NCBI GenBank assembly: GCA_024762335.1
Contig: JANTHO010000003.1
Span: 17,397 to 81,396 of the forward strand
DNA from: Acidimicrobiia bacterium
GTDB lineage: Bacteria > Actinomycetota > Acidimicrobiia > Spongiisociales > UBA5794
DNA: 64,000 nucleotides
Reading direction: 5' to 3'
Shown piece after piece: positions 18,155 through 31,071 of the stretch (the first letter of the stretch is position 1; each line of letters begins with the position of its first letter). Position numbers and translations under genes: made by a program. The notes under the pieces were generated by a model. That model was given only the letters and a program-made list of their open reading frames with translations, made no database searches and was not told the DNA's origin.

Positions 18155-19533
18155 GCCGCCGCTCCTTCGATGAGTCCCCCGGCAGTCGCCGGGGTGACGA
18201 TGATCGGTACCGGTGCCGCTCTCCGAAGATCCTCCAGCGACGTGTCGTCGAGGAACCGATCTCCGGAGAGTGCCACGTCTGGAAGAAGGTAGCGGGCGAC
18301 ACGACGATCGTCGGTCTCTACGACCGTTCGAAGGTCGGAACCGACGAGAAGACCAGCCACCCCCGTGTTGCCTCCGAAGAAACGGTTCTCCACTTCGATG
18401 ATCTGCAGCTCTCTGCCGCTCAGCCGTTCGAGGCTCGGAATCAACGGCTTCAGGGCCGCTGCACCGTACGTGCCGGTCAAGATGCCGACCGGTCCGGCTT
18501 CCGCCTGTGGATCGGATCCGGTGTGGCGTGGTGCCCGATATCCCTCCCCCGGGGCAGAGGGAATCGTCCGCCATTCCCCGGTCGCAGTGGGTCCGCTTCC
18601 TGCGAACCCACGCTCGAGTGCACGAACTTCTTCGGTGAAGGCCCGCACCATGCCGATCCCGTTCTCGTGCTGGGCATAGTCCTCGTAAGCCTCGGCTGCC
18701 GGAACATCCCGGCCTGCGACGAGGTAGAGCTCGTCCGATGCGAAGAACATGCGACGGCCGAGACGCCGTTCCGCTTCGGCCTGCCAGAACGCGACCGTGT
18801 CGAGATCCGCGGCCGCCTCCTCCGGGGTGTGGACGCGAAGGTTCGCTTCGGTGTTGTACCGGGAGAGTCCGAGGGGAACGATGCCGACCGATGCGAGTTC
18901 GGGGTAGCGGGTGAGGATTTCCGCAGCGGTACGGTCGAGCACGGCACCGTTGTTGATTCCAGGACAGAGCACGATCTGGCCGTGAATGGTGACGTCTCGT
19001 TCAAGCAGCGCCCGGAGCCATCGAAGTGACGTGGCACCTCGCGGGTTCCTCAACATCCGGGTGCGCACAACCGGATCGGTGGCATGGATCGAGACGTAGA
19101 GCGGGCCGAGCCGCTCCTCAACGACTCTGGCGAGGTCGAGTTCGGTGAATCTGGTCAGCGTCGTGAAATTCCCATACAGGAACGACAGCCGGTAATCATC
19201 GTCCTTGAGATACAGCGTTTCCCGCATCCCGGGTGGAAGCTGATAGATGAAGCAGAACTCGCAGTGGTTGTCGCAGGTCTGCACCCGGTCGAAGATCGAC
19301 GATGACAACCGAATTCCGAGGGGTTCACCGACGGTCTTCTCGATGGTGAGCGTGCGCTCCCCCGTCGCTGTGGAGATCCTGATGTCGAGTTCGGCGTCGT
19401 CGACGAGTTGCTGGTACTCGATGACGTCGGATGGAACGATTCCGTTCACCGAAATCAGTTCATCACCGACGGACAGACCCGCCACATCGGCCGGACTGTT
19501 GCTGACGATCTCGATCACGGTTGGGTTGGACAT
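18151..19533 (-). CDS. DUF512/PDZ radical SAM-like protein
   Basis: PDZ N-term (SPADVAGLSVGDELISVNG), CDNHCEFCFIYQLPPGMRETLYLKDDDYRLSFLYGNFTTLT. Confidence 0.88.
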   Translation of the reverse strand: MSNPTVIEIVSNSPADVAGLSVGDELISVNGIVPSDVIEYQQLVDDAELDIRISTATGERTLTIEKTVGEPLGIRLSSSIFDRVQTCDNHCEFCFIYQLPPGMRETLYLKDDDYRLSFLYGNFTTLTRFTELDLARVVEERLGPLYVSIHATDPVVRTRMLRNPRGATSLRWLRALLERDVTIHGQIVLCPGINNGAVLDRTAAEILTRYPELASVGIVPLGLSRYNTEANLRVHTPEEAAADLDTVAFWQAEAERRLGRRMFFASDELYLVAGRDVPAAEAYEDYAQHENGIGMVRAFTEEVRALERGFAGSGPTATGEWRTIPSAPGEGYRAPRHTGSDPQAEAGPVGILTGTYGAAALKPLIPSLERLSGRELQIIEVENRFFGGNTGVAGLLVGSDLRTVVETDDRRVARYLLPDVALSGDRFLDDTSLEDLRRAAPVPIIVTPATAGGLIEGAAA

Positions 19534-19590
19534 CGGTGCCCGGATGGTACCCGTCCCGCCTCCAGACCTGATGCCTGTATCCTTGTCTGC

Positions 19591-20637
19591 ATGTCTCCCA
19601 GGGTGTTGCTCGCAGAACCGCGCGGTTTCTGCGCCGGGGTCGAGATGGCGATCAAGTCGCTGACCTGGATGGTCCAGATCTTTGAACCGCCGGTGTACTG
19701 CTATCACGAGATCGTGCACAACGCCGCCGTCGTCGACGCGTTCGAACGGGCCGGCGTCGTCTTCGTCGATTCGGTGGAAGAAGTACCCGCGGGCAGTCCC
19801 GTCATGCTCTCCGCCCACGGTTCCGCTCCCGACGTCGTCACTGCAGCCGAACGAAGAGCGGCCGTGATGATCGACGCAGTCTGCCCGCTCGTCACCAAGG
19901 TTCATCACGAGATGCGGCGTATGTCGGACGCCGGATACGACATCATCTACGTCGGGCACCAGGGACACGACGAGGCCATCGGTGCCGTCGCCGAAGCCCC
20001 GTCCGCGTCGACGCTCATCGACCCCGTCGACGGCCTCGGCGCTTTCAACCCGAAGGATCCAGAGAAGGTGGCTCTGCTCGCACAGACGACCTTGGGCCTC
20101 TACGAGTGGGAAGGCATCCTCGACGATGCAGCGCTGCGGTTCCCGGACCTCCAGACGGCCCGCAAGAGCGACCTGTGTTATGCCACCACGAATCGACAGA
20201 CGGCGATCCTGCGCCTCACCGATGCCTGCTCCGTCATCCTCGTCGTCGGGTCGGAGAACTCGTCGAACACCCAGGCGCTGGTGCGCGTTGCCCAGAAGGA
20301 GGGCGTTCGGGCCTACCGAGTCGATGGCCCGGACGATGTTGACCCCGCGTGGTTCACCGACAGCGATGTCGTCGGGGTGACGGCCGGAGCATCGGCACCG
20401 GATCAACGGGTCCGGGCGGTCATCGAGGCGGTGGCGCCGGGCGGTCCGGTCGAGGTGCTCCGGGTGACAGATGAAGACGAGTATTTCCCGCTTCCTCCAC
20501 GGCTCCGTTCGTTCGTGACGACGCTTCAGGCCCTCGTGGAAGGGGCCTTCGGTGCCCCCGAGCCGGGCCGTTCCGGACCGATCGAGAACGACCGTGGATG
20601 GGACGCGAGCGAAGCACTCGAACTCCTCAACGTCTGA
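19591..20637 (+). CDS. ispH: 4-hydroxy-3-methylbut-2-enyl diphosphate reductase
   Basis: LLAEPRGFCAGVEMAI, YCYHEIVHNAAVV, DAVCPLVTKVHHE, DLCYATTNRQTA (three conserved Cys). Confidence 0.95.
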   Translation: MSPRVLLAEPRGFCAGVEMAIKSLTWMVQIFEPPVYCYHEIVHNAAVVDAFERAGVVFVDSVEEVPAGSPVMLSAHGSAPDVVTAAERRAAVMIDAVCPLVTKVHHEMRRMSDAGYDIIYVGHQGHDEAIGAVAEAPSASTLIDPVDGLGAFNPKDPEKVALLAQTTLGLYEWEGILDDAALRFPDLQTARKSDLCYATTNRQTAILRLTDACSVILVVGSENSSNTQALVRVAQKEGVRAYRVDGPDDVDPAWFTDSDVVGVTAGASAPDQRVRAVIEAVAPGGPVEVLRVTDEDEYFPLPPRLRSFVTTLQALVEGAFGAPEPGRSGPIENDRGWDASEALELLNV

Positions 20638-20649
20638 GTGCCGACTCGG

Positions 20650-21297
20650 TCAGGAGAGGCCGTGGGCGAGATCCAGGATCTGCTGTACCACGGCGTCGAT
20701 GCTGAGAGCGCTCGTGTCGATGATGACCGCATCGTCGGCAGGTCGCAGCGGTGAGGCCTTGCGCGTTGAGTCGGTGTGATCTCTCGCAGCGAGTTCGCCT
20801 GCTATCTCCGCGGTGGACTTCCCCGCTGCTTCCCGATCCCCAGATCTTCGCGCCGCACGTACCTCCGGCCGGGCGGTCAGGTAGATCTTGAGCGGGGCGT
20901 CGGGGAACACAACGGTCCCGATGTCCCTTCCCTCAACCACCGCGTTGCCGCCGTGCTCGTCGACCCACGATCGTTGCCATGCCACGATGCGTTCCCGCAC
21001 ATCAGGATGGGTCGCGACTGTGCTGGCTGCACCTGCGATTTCAGTGGTGCGGATCGTCTCGGTGACGTCTTCGCCGTCGAATGTGACCGCACCGTCTTCG
21101 ATGTCGACCCGTGCCGAATCGATCGCGTCCAGGACGGCATCCGGATCGTCGAGATCGGCGCCGCTCTCCAACGCGGCCAGGCCGGCAACCCGGTAGGTCG
21201 AACCGGTGTCGAAGTGCGGCACACCGAGCGCCTCGGCAACTCGGTGGGATACCGTCGACTTCCCGACGCCTCCCGGCCCGTCTATCGCGATGACCAC
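20650..21297 (-). CDS. cmk: Cytidylate kinase
   Basis: VIAIDGPGGVGKSTVSHRVAEALGVPHFDTGSTYR; VVEGRDIGTVVFPDAPLKIYLTA. Confidence 0.93.
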   Translation of the reverse strand: MVIAIDGPGGVGKSTVSHRVAEALGVPHFDTGSTYRVAGLAALESGADLDDPDAVLDAIDSARVDIEDGAVTFDGEDVTETIRTTEIAGAASTVATHPDVRERIVAWQRSWVDEHGGNAVVEGRDIGTVVFPDAPLKIYLTARPEVRAARRSGDREAAGKSTAEIAGELAARDHTDSTRKASPLRPADDAVIIDTSALSIDAVVQQILDLAHGLS

Positions 21298-22556
21298 ACT
21301 GCCTCCAACGTGTCGTAGATCGAAGGCCAGGATACGTCGGCTGCAGAGGCTCCAAGAATCGTCACGGGCCCGTCTGCCGTCGTAGCAGCGACAGCGGCCG
21401 CCATCGCGATCCGGTGATCCCCCATCGCATCCACGGTTCCCCCCGAGAGGAAGCCGGTTCCGACGATGGCGAATCCATCTTCGGTGGCTTCCGCTCCCCC
21501 ACCGAGTGCGCGGATCATCGCAGTGGTGCTCTCGACTCGATCGCTCTCCTTGGCGCGCAATTCCGCGGCATCGCGCACGACGGTGAGGCCTTCGGCGTAT
21601 GCGCCGAGCACGGCGACAAGCGGCAGTTCATCGATGGCCGCAGCCACGGTGGCTCCGGAGACTTCCACGCCATGCAAACCCCGACCGGTGACCGACACGG
21701 TGCCGGTCGGGTCCCCGTGGATCTCCCCGGTGACTTCACCGTTCACCTCGGCGCCCATCCGTTCGAGGATTCCGAGGAACCCGAGACGACCCGGGTTCAG
21801 AGACACATCGGGAGTCACTACTTGTGCTCCTTCGACGAGCGCCGCGCTCGCCCACAGATAGGCGGCGCTGGATGGATCCCCGGGGATGGCGTATCGGGTT
21901 CCCGGGATCCGGCCGGGTGTGATGCTCGTCGGTCCGCCGGCGTCGGTCGATGCGAGGCCGAACGCCTCGAGCCATCGCTCCGTGTGATCCCGATATCCGG
22001 CTGGACTCTGGATCGTCGACGGGCCCTCGGCCTGGATCGCCGCCAGCTCGAAAGCGGTGCGAACCTGGGCGGATGCAATGTCGATCGATACGTCGGCCCC
22101 GACGAGGTGGTTTCCGTCGATGACGAGCGGCGCCGTGCCGTCCGGTTCGGTGGTGACGCGGGCTCCGAGAGCGGAGAGGGGCGCCACGAGTCGTCGCATT
22201 GGACGGGATCGCAGCGACTCATCGCCGGTGAGGACCGTCCGCATGGCTGCACCGGCGAGCACCCCGGTGAGGAGCCGCATGGTGGTACCCGAGTTGCCGC
22301 AATCGATCGGTTCCGTCGGCCGGGTCATCGTCTCCGGTGGGTTGAGGCGCTGTTCGGACATCCGGGTCCCGAGAGCGGCGACGGCCCTCATGCTGGAGAT
22401 GACGTCCTGTCCCGGTGCGAGGCCGGCGATCTCGCTCGGAGCGTCCGCCAATGTGGCGAAGATGATCGCCCGATGCGACAGCGACTTATCGCCAGGGACC
22501 CGCACGCCGATGTGGAACGGCGCCGTCGCCGGTTCAAGTGTCCTGGCGTCGCGCAT
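21282..22556 (-). CDS. aroA: 3-phosphoshikimate 1-carboxyvinyltransferase
   Basis: VPGDKSLSHRAIIFATLA, DCGNSGTTMRLLTGVLAG, LRAKESDRV, MGDHRIAMA. Confidence 0.94.
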   Translation of the reverse strand: MRDARTLEPATAPFHIGVRVPGDKSLSHRAIIFATLADAPSEIAGLAPGQDVISSMRAVAALGTRMSEQRLNPPETMTRPTEPIDCGNSGTTMRLLTGVLAGAAMRTVLTGDESLRSRPMRRLVAPLSALGARVTTEPDGTAPLVIDGNHLVGADVSIDIASAQVRTAFELAAIQAEGPSTIQSPAGYRDHTERWLEAFGLASTDAGGPTSITPGRIPGTRYAIPGDPSSAAYLWASAALVEGAQVVTPDVSLNPGRLGFLGILERMGAEVNGEVTGEIHGDPTGTVSVTGRGLHGVEVSGATVAAAIDELPLVAVLGAYAEGLTVVRDAAELRAKESDRVESTTAMIRALGGGAEATEDGFAIVGTGFLSGGTVDAMGDHRIAMAAAVAATTADGPVTILGASAADVSWPSIYDTLEAVWSSR

Positions 22557-23256
22557 CGTCCGGCTCCTTTCCCTGTTCATAGAGGCTACGGATCTCTTCG
22601 ATGGTGAGTGTGCGGTGTGAGCCTGCGGGCAGCGACCCGTCGCGGACGGATCCGATGGCGGTACGGACCAGTCGTTGAACTCGGTGACCGGACGCGTCCA
22701 TCATCCGGCGAACAATCCGCTTCCGACCCTCCCCCATGACGATCTCCACCAGGGAGGTGCCTCGCGAAGAATCGATGACACGTGCCGACACCGCGGCGGC
22801 GGTGCCATCCTCGAGGTCAATTCCGTGGCGGAGCCGTCGGATCGTCGCCGGTTCGACGACCCCCGATACGAGCACGACGTAGGTCTTGTGGATTCCGTAG
22901 CGTGGGTGGGTGATCCGCAGCGTCAGATCCCCGTCGTTCGTGAGGATCATCAGTCCTTCTGAGTCGGCGTCCAGGCGGCCCGCCGGGTAAACCCGTGGTT
23001 CGGCCGGTACGAGGTCGACGACGATCGGTCGGCCACCGGGGTCGCTTGCGGTGCTCACAGTCCCGACGGGTTTGTACACCAGGTACGTGGCGAGGTCCGG
23101 GGCGATCGGGAGCGGCACACCATCGATCGTGACTTTGGCGGTCTCCGGATCCACCTTCTGGCCGATCTGTGCCACGTGCCCGTCAACGGATACCCTCCCC
23201 CGGCCGATCAGCACCTCTGCGTGTCGTCGTGAAGCGAAGCCCGAGCGGGCGATCAG
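22534..23256 (-). CDS. rluB: rRNA pseudouridine synthase RluB-like (start uncertain)
   Basis: S4 segment IARSGFASRRHAEVLI then YPAGRLDADSEGLMILTNDGDL; no ATG/GTG/TTG in frame upstream of the S4 region, so CTG at 23256 (CTGA with scpB stop) or an ATC further upstream is inferred. Confidence 0.8.
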   Translation of the reverse strand: MIARSGFASRRHAEVLIGRGRVSVDGHVAQIGQKVDPETAKVTIDGVPLPIAPDLATYLVYKPVGTVSTASDPGGRPIVVDLVPAEPRVYPAGRLDADSEGLMILTNDGDLTLRITHPRYGIHKTYVVLVSGVVEPATIRRLRHGIDLEDGTAAAVSARVIDSSRGTSLVEIVMGEGRKRIVRRMMDASGHRVQRLVRTAIGSVRDGSLPAGSHRTLTIEEIRSLYEQGKEPDDARRQDT

Positions 23257-23831
23257 CTTGTGGAGTCGTTCGATGATGCCTCCGGTCGGAAAGGACGCTC
23301 AAGGGTCTCGACCACGTCCGCGGGGGGCACGTGATCGGCGAGCGGCGGCAGATCCTGCACGCTGTTCACCCCGAGCTTCTCGAGGAAGAGTTCCGTGGTT
23401 CCGTAGAGGATCGCCTGTCCGGGCCCGGGAGCCGTTCCGATTTCCCGCACGAGACCGCGTCGTTCGAGCGTTCGCAGTGCCCGTTCCGAATCGACCCCCC
23501 GCACCTCTGCCACCTGGCCACGCGATACAGGTTGTTTGTAGGCGACGACGGCGAGCGTCTCGAGGGCTGCACGGGACAGGCGGGTTGCCCGGTCCGTCGT
23601 GGCGAACCGTTCGAGATACGGTCGTGCGTCGGCGGCCGTGTACAGCCGCCATCCTCCGGCAACGGCACGCAGGACGACGCCTCCGCCCCGTTCGTTGAGT
23701 TCTCGCTCGAGATCCGCGAGTGCTGCCTCCACCATGGCCGGGGGCGATTCCGTCACTTCGGACAGCTCCCCAACGGTCACCGGAGATTCGGCGACGAAGA
23801 GGATCGCTTCGATTGCGCTCCCGATGTCCAT
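23253..23831 (-). CDS. scpB: Segregation and condensation protein B
   Basis: AIEAILFVAESPVTVGELSEV...LETLAVVAYKQPVSRGQVAEVRGVDSERALRTLERRGLVREIG; ATGA overlap with scpA. Confidence 0.93.
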   Translation of the reverse strand: MDIGSAIEAILFVAESPVTVGELSEVTESPPAMVEAALADLERELNERGGGVVLRAVAGGWRLYTAADARPYLERFATTDRATRLSRAALETLAVVAYKQPVSRGQVAEVRGVDSERALRTLERRGLVREIGTAPGPGQAILYGTTELFLEKLGVNSVQDLPPLADHVPPADVVETLERPFRPEASSNDSTS

Positions 23832-24628
23832 CAGTTGGGTTCCTCTCCGCTCAGCAGTGCATCGAGGCGTTCCGCCGCGTCTGCTTCGCTGTAGCTGATC
23901 ATGATCTTCGATGTTCGATCCTCCTGTGAAACGCGCAGGATCCCCCACCGTGCCAGTTCAAGGAGACCGAGGAAGTATGCGACGACCTCCACCGAGCGTG
24001 AACAGTGGGCGGTCAGCGTGTCGAAGTCTGTTTCGACGGCCAGAGCCATCCGGTCCTGAAGGTCCAGCATCGCTTCTTGCACGGAGGGAAGGTCGAGGTC
24101 CAGATGGTCCGTGTCGACGGGATCGTCCCCCTCATCGAAAACCCGTTCCGCGATGGCGGCCAGTCCGGCCACGTCGACCGGGAGTGCCACATCGGGAGGG
24201 AGCGGGGTGACGTCCTCGAGACCCACCGATCTGGGAACGAACCGCTCACCTGCTGCGAACCGGTGTGCGAGCACTGCGGCCACGTCCTTGAAGGTGAGGT
24301 TCATGAGGAGCCGTGACAGGAGCCGATCCCGTTCCTCGGCGAGAGCGAGTTCGTCGTCGAGGTCGATCTCCCGATCGTCCGGGAGCAGACGTCTGGCCTT
24401 CAACTGGATCAGCGTCGACGCGATCAACAGGAATTCGCTGGTCACGGTGAGATCCATCGAAGTCATCAGGTCGAGGTAGTCCAGATACTCTCCGACGAGG
24501 TCCGACAGGCTCAGTTCGGTGATCTCCACCTGATGCGATGTGATCAACTGGAGCAGCAGATCGAGCGGCCCTTCAAAGACCCGTGTTTTCACCTCGTACG
24601 TCATGGGGACGATGTTATCCGTCGGCAT
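23831..24628 (-). CDS. scpA: Segregation and condensation protein A
   Basis: YEVKTRVFEGPLDLLLQLITSHQVEITELSLSDLVGEYLDYL...EFLLIASTLIQLKARRLLP. Confidence 0.94.
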   Translation of the reverse strand: MPTDNIVPMTYEVKTRVFEGPLDLLLQLITSHQVEITELSLSDLVGEYLDYLDLMTSMDLTVTSEFLLIASTLIQLKARRLLPDDREIDLDDELALAEERDRLLSRLLMNLTFKDVAAVLAHRFAAGERFVPRSVGLEDVTPLPPDVALPVDVAGLAAIAERVFDEGDDPVDTDHLDLDLPSVQEAMLDLQDRMALAVETDFDTLTAHCSRSVEVVAYFLGLLELARWGILRVSQEDRTSKIMISYSEADAAERLDALLSGEEPN

Positions 24629-24650
24629 GCCGCGAAGCCGGGAACCCGCG

Positions 24651-25145
24651 TCATCCGTCCGCCTTACTCAACGCATCCCATCGGACCGGATCGATCCCCT
24701 TCGGTGGGGGGCCGGGATGATGGAGGGCGAACGCAATCGTCAGCGCTTCACATCCGGCCTCCTCGAGCCTGGCGGCCCCCCTCGGCCCATGGTTCCGATA
24801 TCGGCGCATCCGCCCCGTCATCGGCAATCGGGCGGCATCCAGCATCGTCGCCAGGGATCGCGCGATCGGTCCGATCGAAACGTCGCTCTTTCCGATGTCG
24901 TGAAGGAGAGCAGCCTCGATCGCTTCGCGATCATCTCCGAGGGCCGTTTGAACACGTCGAGCGACGCCGACGGCGTGATCCTGGTCGGCGCCGTTCTGAC
25001 TCCAGAACAGCGGCGCGCAGGCGTCGTTCAGATGATCGTGAACGAACTGCTGGTCCTCGGGGCCGGGAGGAGTAGCCCTGATGTGGCCGAAGAATCGTTC
25101 GACCAGGTGCTTCGCGGAACCCAGTCGGCGATTCACGACGAGGAC
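24651..25145 (-). CDS. HD-domain protein
   Basis: HAVGVARRVQTALGDDREAIEAALLHDIGKSDVSIGPIARSLAT...HHPGPPPKGID; exact start uncertain. Confidence 0.72.
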   Translation of the reverse strand, partial: VLVVNRRLGSAKHLVERFFGHIRATPPGPEDQQFVHDHLNDACAPLFWSQNGADQDHAVGVARRVQTALGDDREAIEAALLHDIGKSDVSIGPIARSLATMLDAARLPMTGRMRRYRNHGPRGAARLEEAGCEALTIAFALHHPGPPPKGIDPVRWDALSKADG

Positions 25146-25483
25146 TTGCACCTCACGCAGAGTCGCGACGTCGGGCGGTAGGCCATCCGGTCGGCGCCGA
25201 TGGGGGCCCCGCACCGTTCGCAGATCCCGTAGCGGTCCTCCGCGATCGCTGTGAGGGCTGCGTCGATGTCGTCGAGCCGCGTCTTGAGCGTCTTGGCGAG
25301 GCCGAGAATCTTGGTGCGTTCGGCGGTCACAGCGCCGGCGTCGGCGAACGCGTCGCCGAAATCGATCGTACCGTTGAGTTGCCCGGATTCGTCCGAGCCG
25401 ATCTCGGTCAACTGGCGCACGACTTTGTCCCGATCCTCGGTGAGGGCCGCTTTGGCGGCGTCGGTGTCGATGGTCGCGGTCAT
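25133..25483 (-). CDS. TraR/DksA C4-type zinc finger protein
   Basis: AEDRYGICERCGAPIGADRMAYRPTSRLCVRCK. Confidence 0.85.
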   Translation of the reverse strand: MTATIDTDAAKAALTEDRDKVVRQLTEIGSDESGQLNGTIDFGDAFADAGAVTAERTKILGLAKTLKTRLDDIDAALTAIAEDRYGICERCGAPIGADRMAYRPTSRLCVRCKSSS

Positions 25484-25508
25484 GCCGAGTTCGTCCTCCT
25501 TCGTGCCC

Positions 25509-26390
25509 CTACCGTGCGCGGGGGTGCGCCAGCACATAAACCTCGTTCAGGTGCTCGGGGGACACAAGCGTGTAAACCTGTGTGGTGCTGATACTAGCGT
25601 GGCCGAGCATTTCCTGGACGGTTCTCAGATCCGCACCCCCTTCGACCATGTGCGTTGCAGCCGAATGGCGGAGAACATGCGGCGACAGAGCATCCGTGTC
25701 GATCCCGGCGCGCCGGCCGTTGCGCTTGACGATCTCCCAGAGTCCCTGACGCGTGAGCCGCCGACCGCGGGCGTTGACGAACAGCACGTCGCTCCGCTCT
25801 CGCTCGTCGAGAAGATCGAGTCGGATTGGGAGGTAATCCCGAATCGCCGTTCGAGCGTGGCTTCCGAGTGGGATGAGACGCTGCTTGTTCCCCTTCCCCG
25901 TCACGATCAGAGTTCCCGCTTGCAGATCCAGATTGGTCAGTCCCACGGTGATCGTTTCGGTCGCGCGTGCCCCGGTCGCGTACAGGAATTCGAGAATGGC
26001 GGTATCCCGGATGCCGAGTGCGGTGGTCCGGTCCGGTGCTTCGAGGAGCCGCTCCACCTGATCGATCGTCAATGCTTTCGGCAGGCTCCGAGATCGGCGT
26101 GGCGTCTCGACGAGCACGGTCGGATCCTCATCAGCGAGACCTTCCACGATGAGGAACCGGTGGTAGCCGCGCACGGCGGCGAGGCGGCGCGCCCGCGTCG
26201 ACCGAGCGAGATCTCTTCCCGCCAGATGAGCCACGAATTCCGCAACGCCGCGTGGTCCCGCCGTCGATTCGAGAAACGCAAAATAGTCCTCGAGGTCCCT
26301 GCGATAGGCAGCAACCGTGTTGGATGCGAGCCCCCGCTCTGATCGCAGTGAGCCGAGGAATTCCTCCGCTTCGGCCGGCAGCGGCCTCAT
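25509..26390 (-). CDS. xerD: Tyrosine recombinase XerD
   Basis: FLYATGARATETITVGLTNLD, HVLRHSAATHMVEGGADLRTVQEMLGHASISTTQVYTLVSPEHLNEVY; housekeeping synteny. Confidence 0.92.
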   Translation of the reverse strand: MRPLPAEAEEFLGSLRSERGLASNTVAAYRRDLEDYFAFLESTAGPRGVAEFVAHLAGRDLARSTRARRLAAVRGYHRFLIVEGLADEDPTVLVETPRRSRSLPKALTIDQVERLLEAPDRTTALGIRDTAILEFLYATGARATETITVGLTNLDLQAGTLIVTGKGNKQRLIPLGSHARTAIRDYLPIRLDLLDERERSDVLFVNARGRRLTRQGLWEIVKRNGRRAGIDTDALSPHVLRHSAATHMVEGGADLRTVQEMLGHASISTTQVYTLVSPEHLNEVYVLAHPRAR

Positions 26391-26917
26391 CGCTTCGATG
26401 TCAGGAGCAGACCGGCAACGGTCTTGGCGTCGGTGATCTCTCCCGCCAGGACACGATCGACCGCTTCCGTGAGCGGAACGCGCACGATCGATGCGTGGTC
26501 TTCTTCAACGCCGACGGGCCGTGCCTCGACGGAGCGCAGGTCGGTGCCCAGGTAGATGGTGATGCACTCGTCGCTGAAGCCCGGCGTCGTGAGCAGGTCG
26601 GTTAGGTGCTCGAGATGACCGGGCGTGTAGCCGACCTCTTCCTCGAGTTCCCTGGCGGCCGTATCGCGGCGCGGTTCCCCGGGAATGTCGAGCTTCCCCG
26701 CCGGGATCTCGAGGAGGCCCCTCCCGACGGCTGCCCGGTGCTGTTCGATCAGGATCACATCCCCATCGATCAACGGCACGACCGCGACGGCCCCGGGGTG
26801 CGCCACGACCACCCGCTCGATCACTCCGCCATTCGGCGTCTCGACGACGGCCCGATCGAGTCTGAGGAACAGCTCTTCGGCGATCGTTCTCGAACCGATC
26901 GTGCGAAATCTGCTCAT
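26387..26917 (-). CDS. NUDIX hydrolase (ADP-ribose pyrophosphatase-like)
   Basis: LLEIPAGKLDIPGEPRRDTAARELEEEVGYTP. Confidence 0.9.
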   Translation of the reverse strand: MSRFRTIGSRTIAEELFLRLDRAVVETPNGGVIERVVVAHPGAVAVVPLIDGDVILIEQHRAAVGRGLLEIPAGKLDIPGEPRRDTAARELEEEVGYTPGHLEHLTDLLTTPGFSDECITIYLGTDLRSVEARPVGVEEDHASIVRVPLTEAVDRVLAGEITDAKTVAGLLLTSKR

Positions 26918-26918
26918 C

Positions 26919-30261
<3,343 letters not shown>

Positions 30262-30273
30262 CAGCGGCCGTCG

Positions 30274-31071
30274 TCAGGCATGGGCGAGACCGAACTGGTG
30301 ACGCACCGCCTGCGGGAACGGATGGGTATCCAGCGTCAGGAAGTGCGCGCTCCTTCTCCCCCGCTGAACCACGATGCTCTCTCCGGGTTCGATGTTCCCG
30401 ACCTTGTGCCCGTCGACGTTTACCCGTGCAGGGCGGTTGAGTTCGACATTGATCTCGATACGTGCGTTTCGCGAAACAACGAGGCTGCGGGAGAGAAGAC
30501 TGTGAGGGGCGACCGGAGTGAGCAGCAGGGCTTCGACTTCGGGATCGACGACCGGACCTCCGGCAGAAAGCGAATACGCCGTCGATCCTGTGGGGGTCGC
30601 CACGATCATCCCATCGGTCCGGTAGTCGGCGAATCGATGTCCGTTGATCGTCACGCCGATCTCGATGATCCGTTCGCTGACGATCTTCTCGACAACCACG
30701 TCGTTGATCCCCGACGCGGCGAATCCCGGGCCCTCAACGTCGACGGTCATCACCGGGTAGACCCGACAACGGTCGGCGGCGAGCGCCGAAGCGAACGTGT
30801 CGATCTCGCTCACCGCGAACTCTGCGAGGTATCCCACCCGCCCGACGTTGATCCCGGCTACGGGGATGCCCCGCTCGAGTCCGAGAGCTGCCGCCCGGAG
30901 CACGGTCCCGTCGCCGCCGACGCCGACAACGGCTTCAACCCCATCCGGCATCGGTTCCCCATTGACGGTGATCGTTTCGATGCCGTGCTCGACGCAGGCC
31001 TTCGTGAACGAACGGGCGGCGTCGGCCGCGTGAGGTTTCACATCATGGATGACGACGGCGATTCGTTTCAC
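30274..31071 (-). CDS. nadK: NAD kinase
   Basis: VVGVGGDGTVLRAAAL...GINVGRVGYLAEF...GMIVATPTGSTAYSLSAGGPVV. Confidence 0.94.
   Translation of the reverse strand: MKRIAVVIHDVKPHAADAARSFTKACVEHGIETITVNGEPMPDGVEAVVGVGGDGTVLRAAALGLERGIPVAGINVGRVGYLAEFAVSEIDTFASALAADRCRVYPVMTVDVEGPGFAASGINDVVVEKIVSERIIEIGVTINGHRFADYRTDGMIVATPTGSTAYSLSAGGPVVDPEVEALLLTPVAPHSLLSRSLVVSRNARIEINVELNRPARVNVDGHKVGNIEPGESIVVQRGRRSAHFLTLDTHPFPQAVRHQFGLAHA

Noticed and set aside
21414-22607. 397-aa plus-strand ORF opposite aroA
   Set aside because: Antisense shadow of EPSP synthase.
25509-26390. Tyrosine recombinase as evidence of a mobile element
   Set aside because: Sits in the conserved housekeeping xerD position between nudix and scpA with no att sites or cargo.
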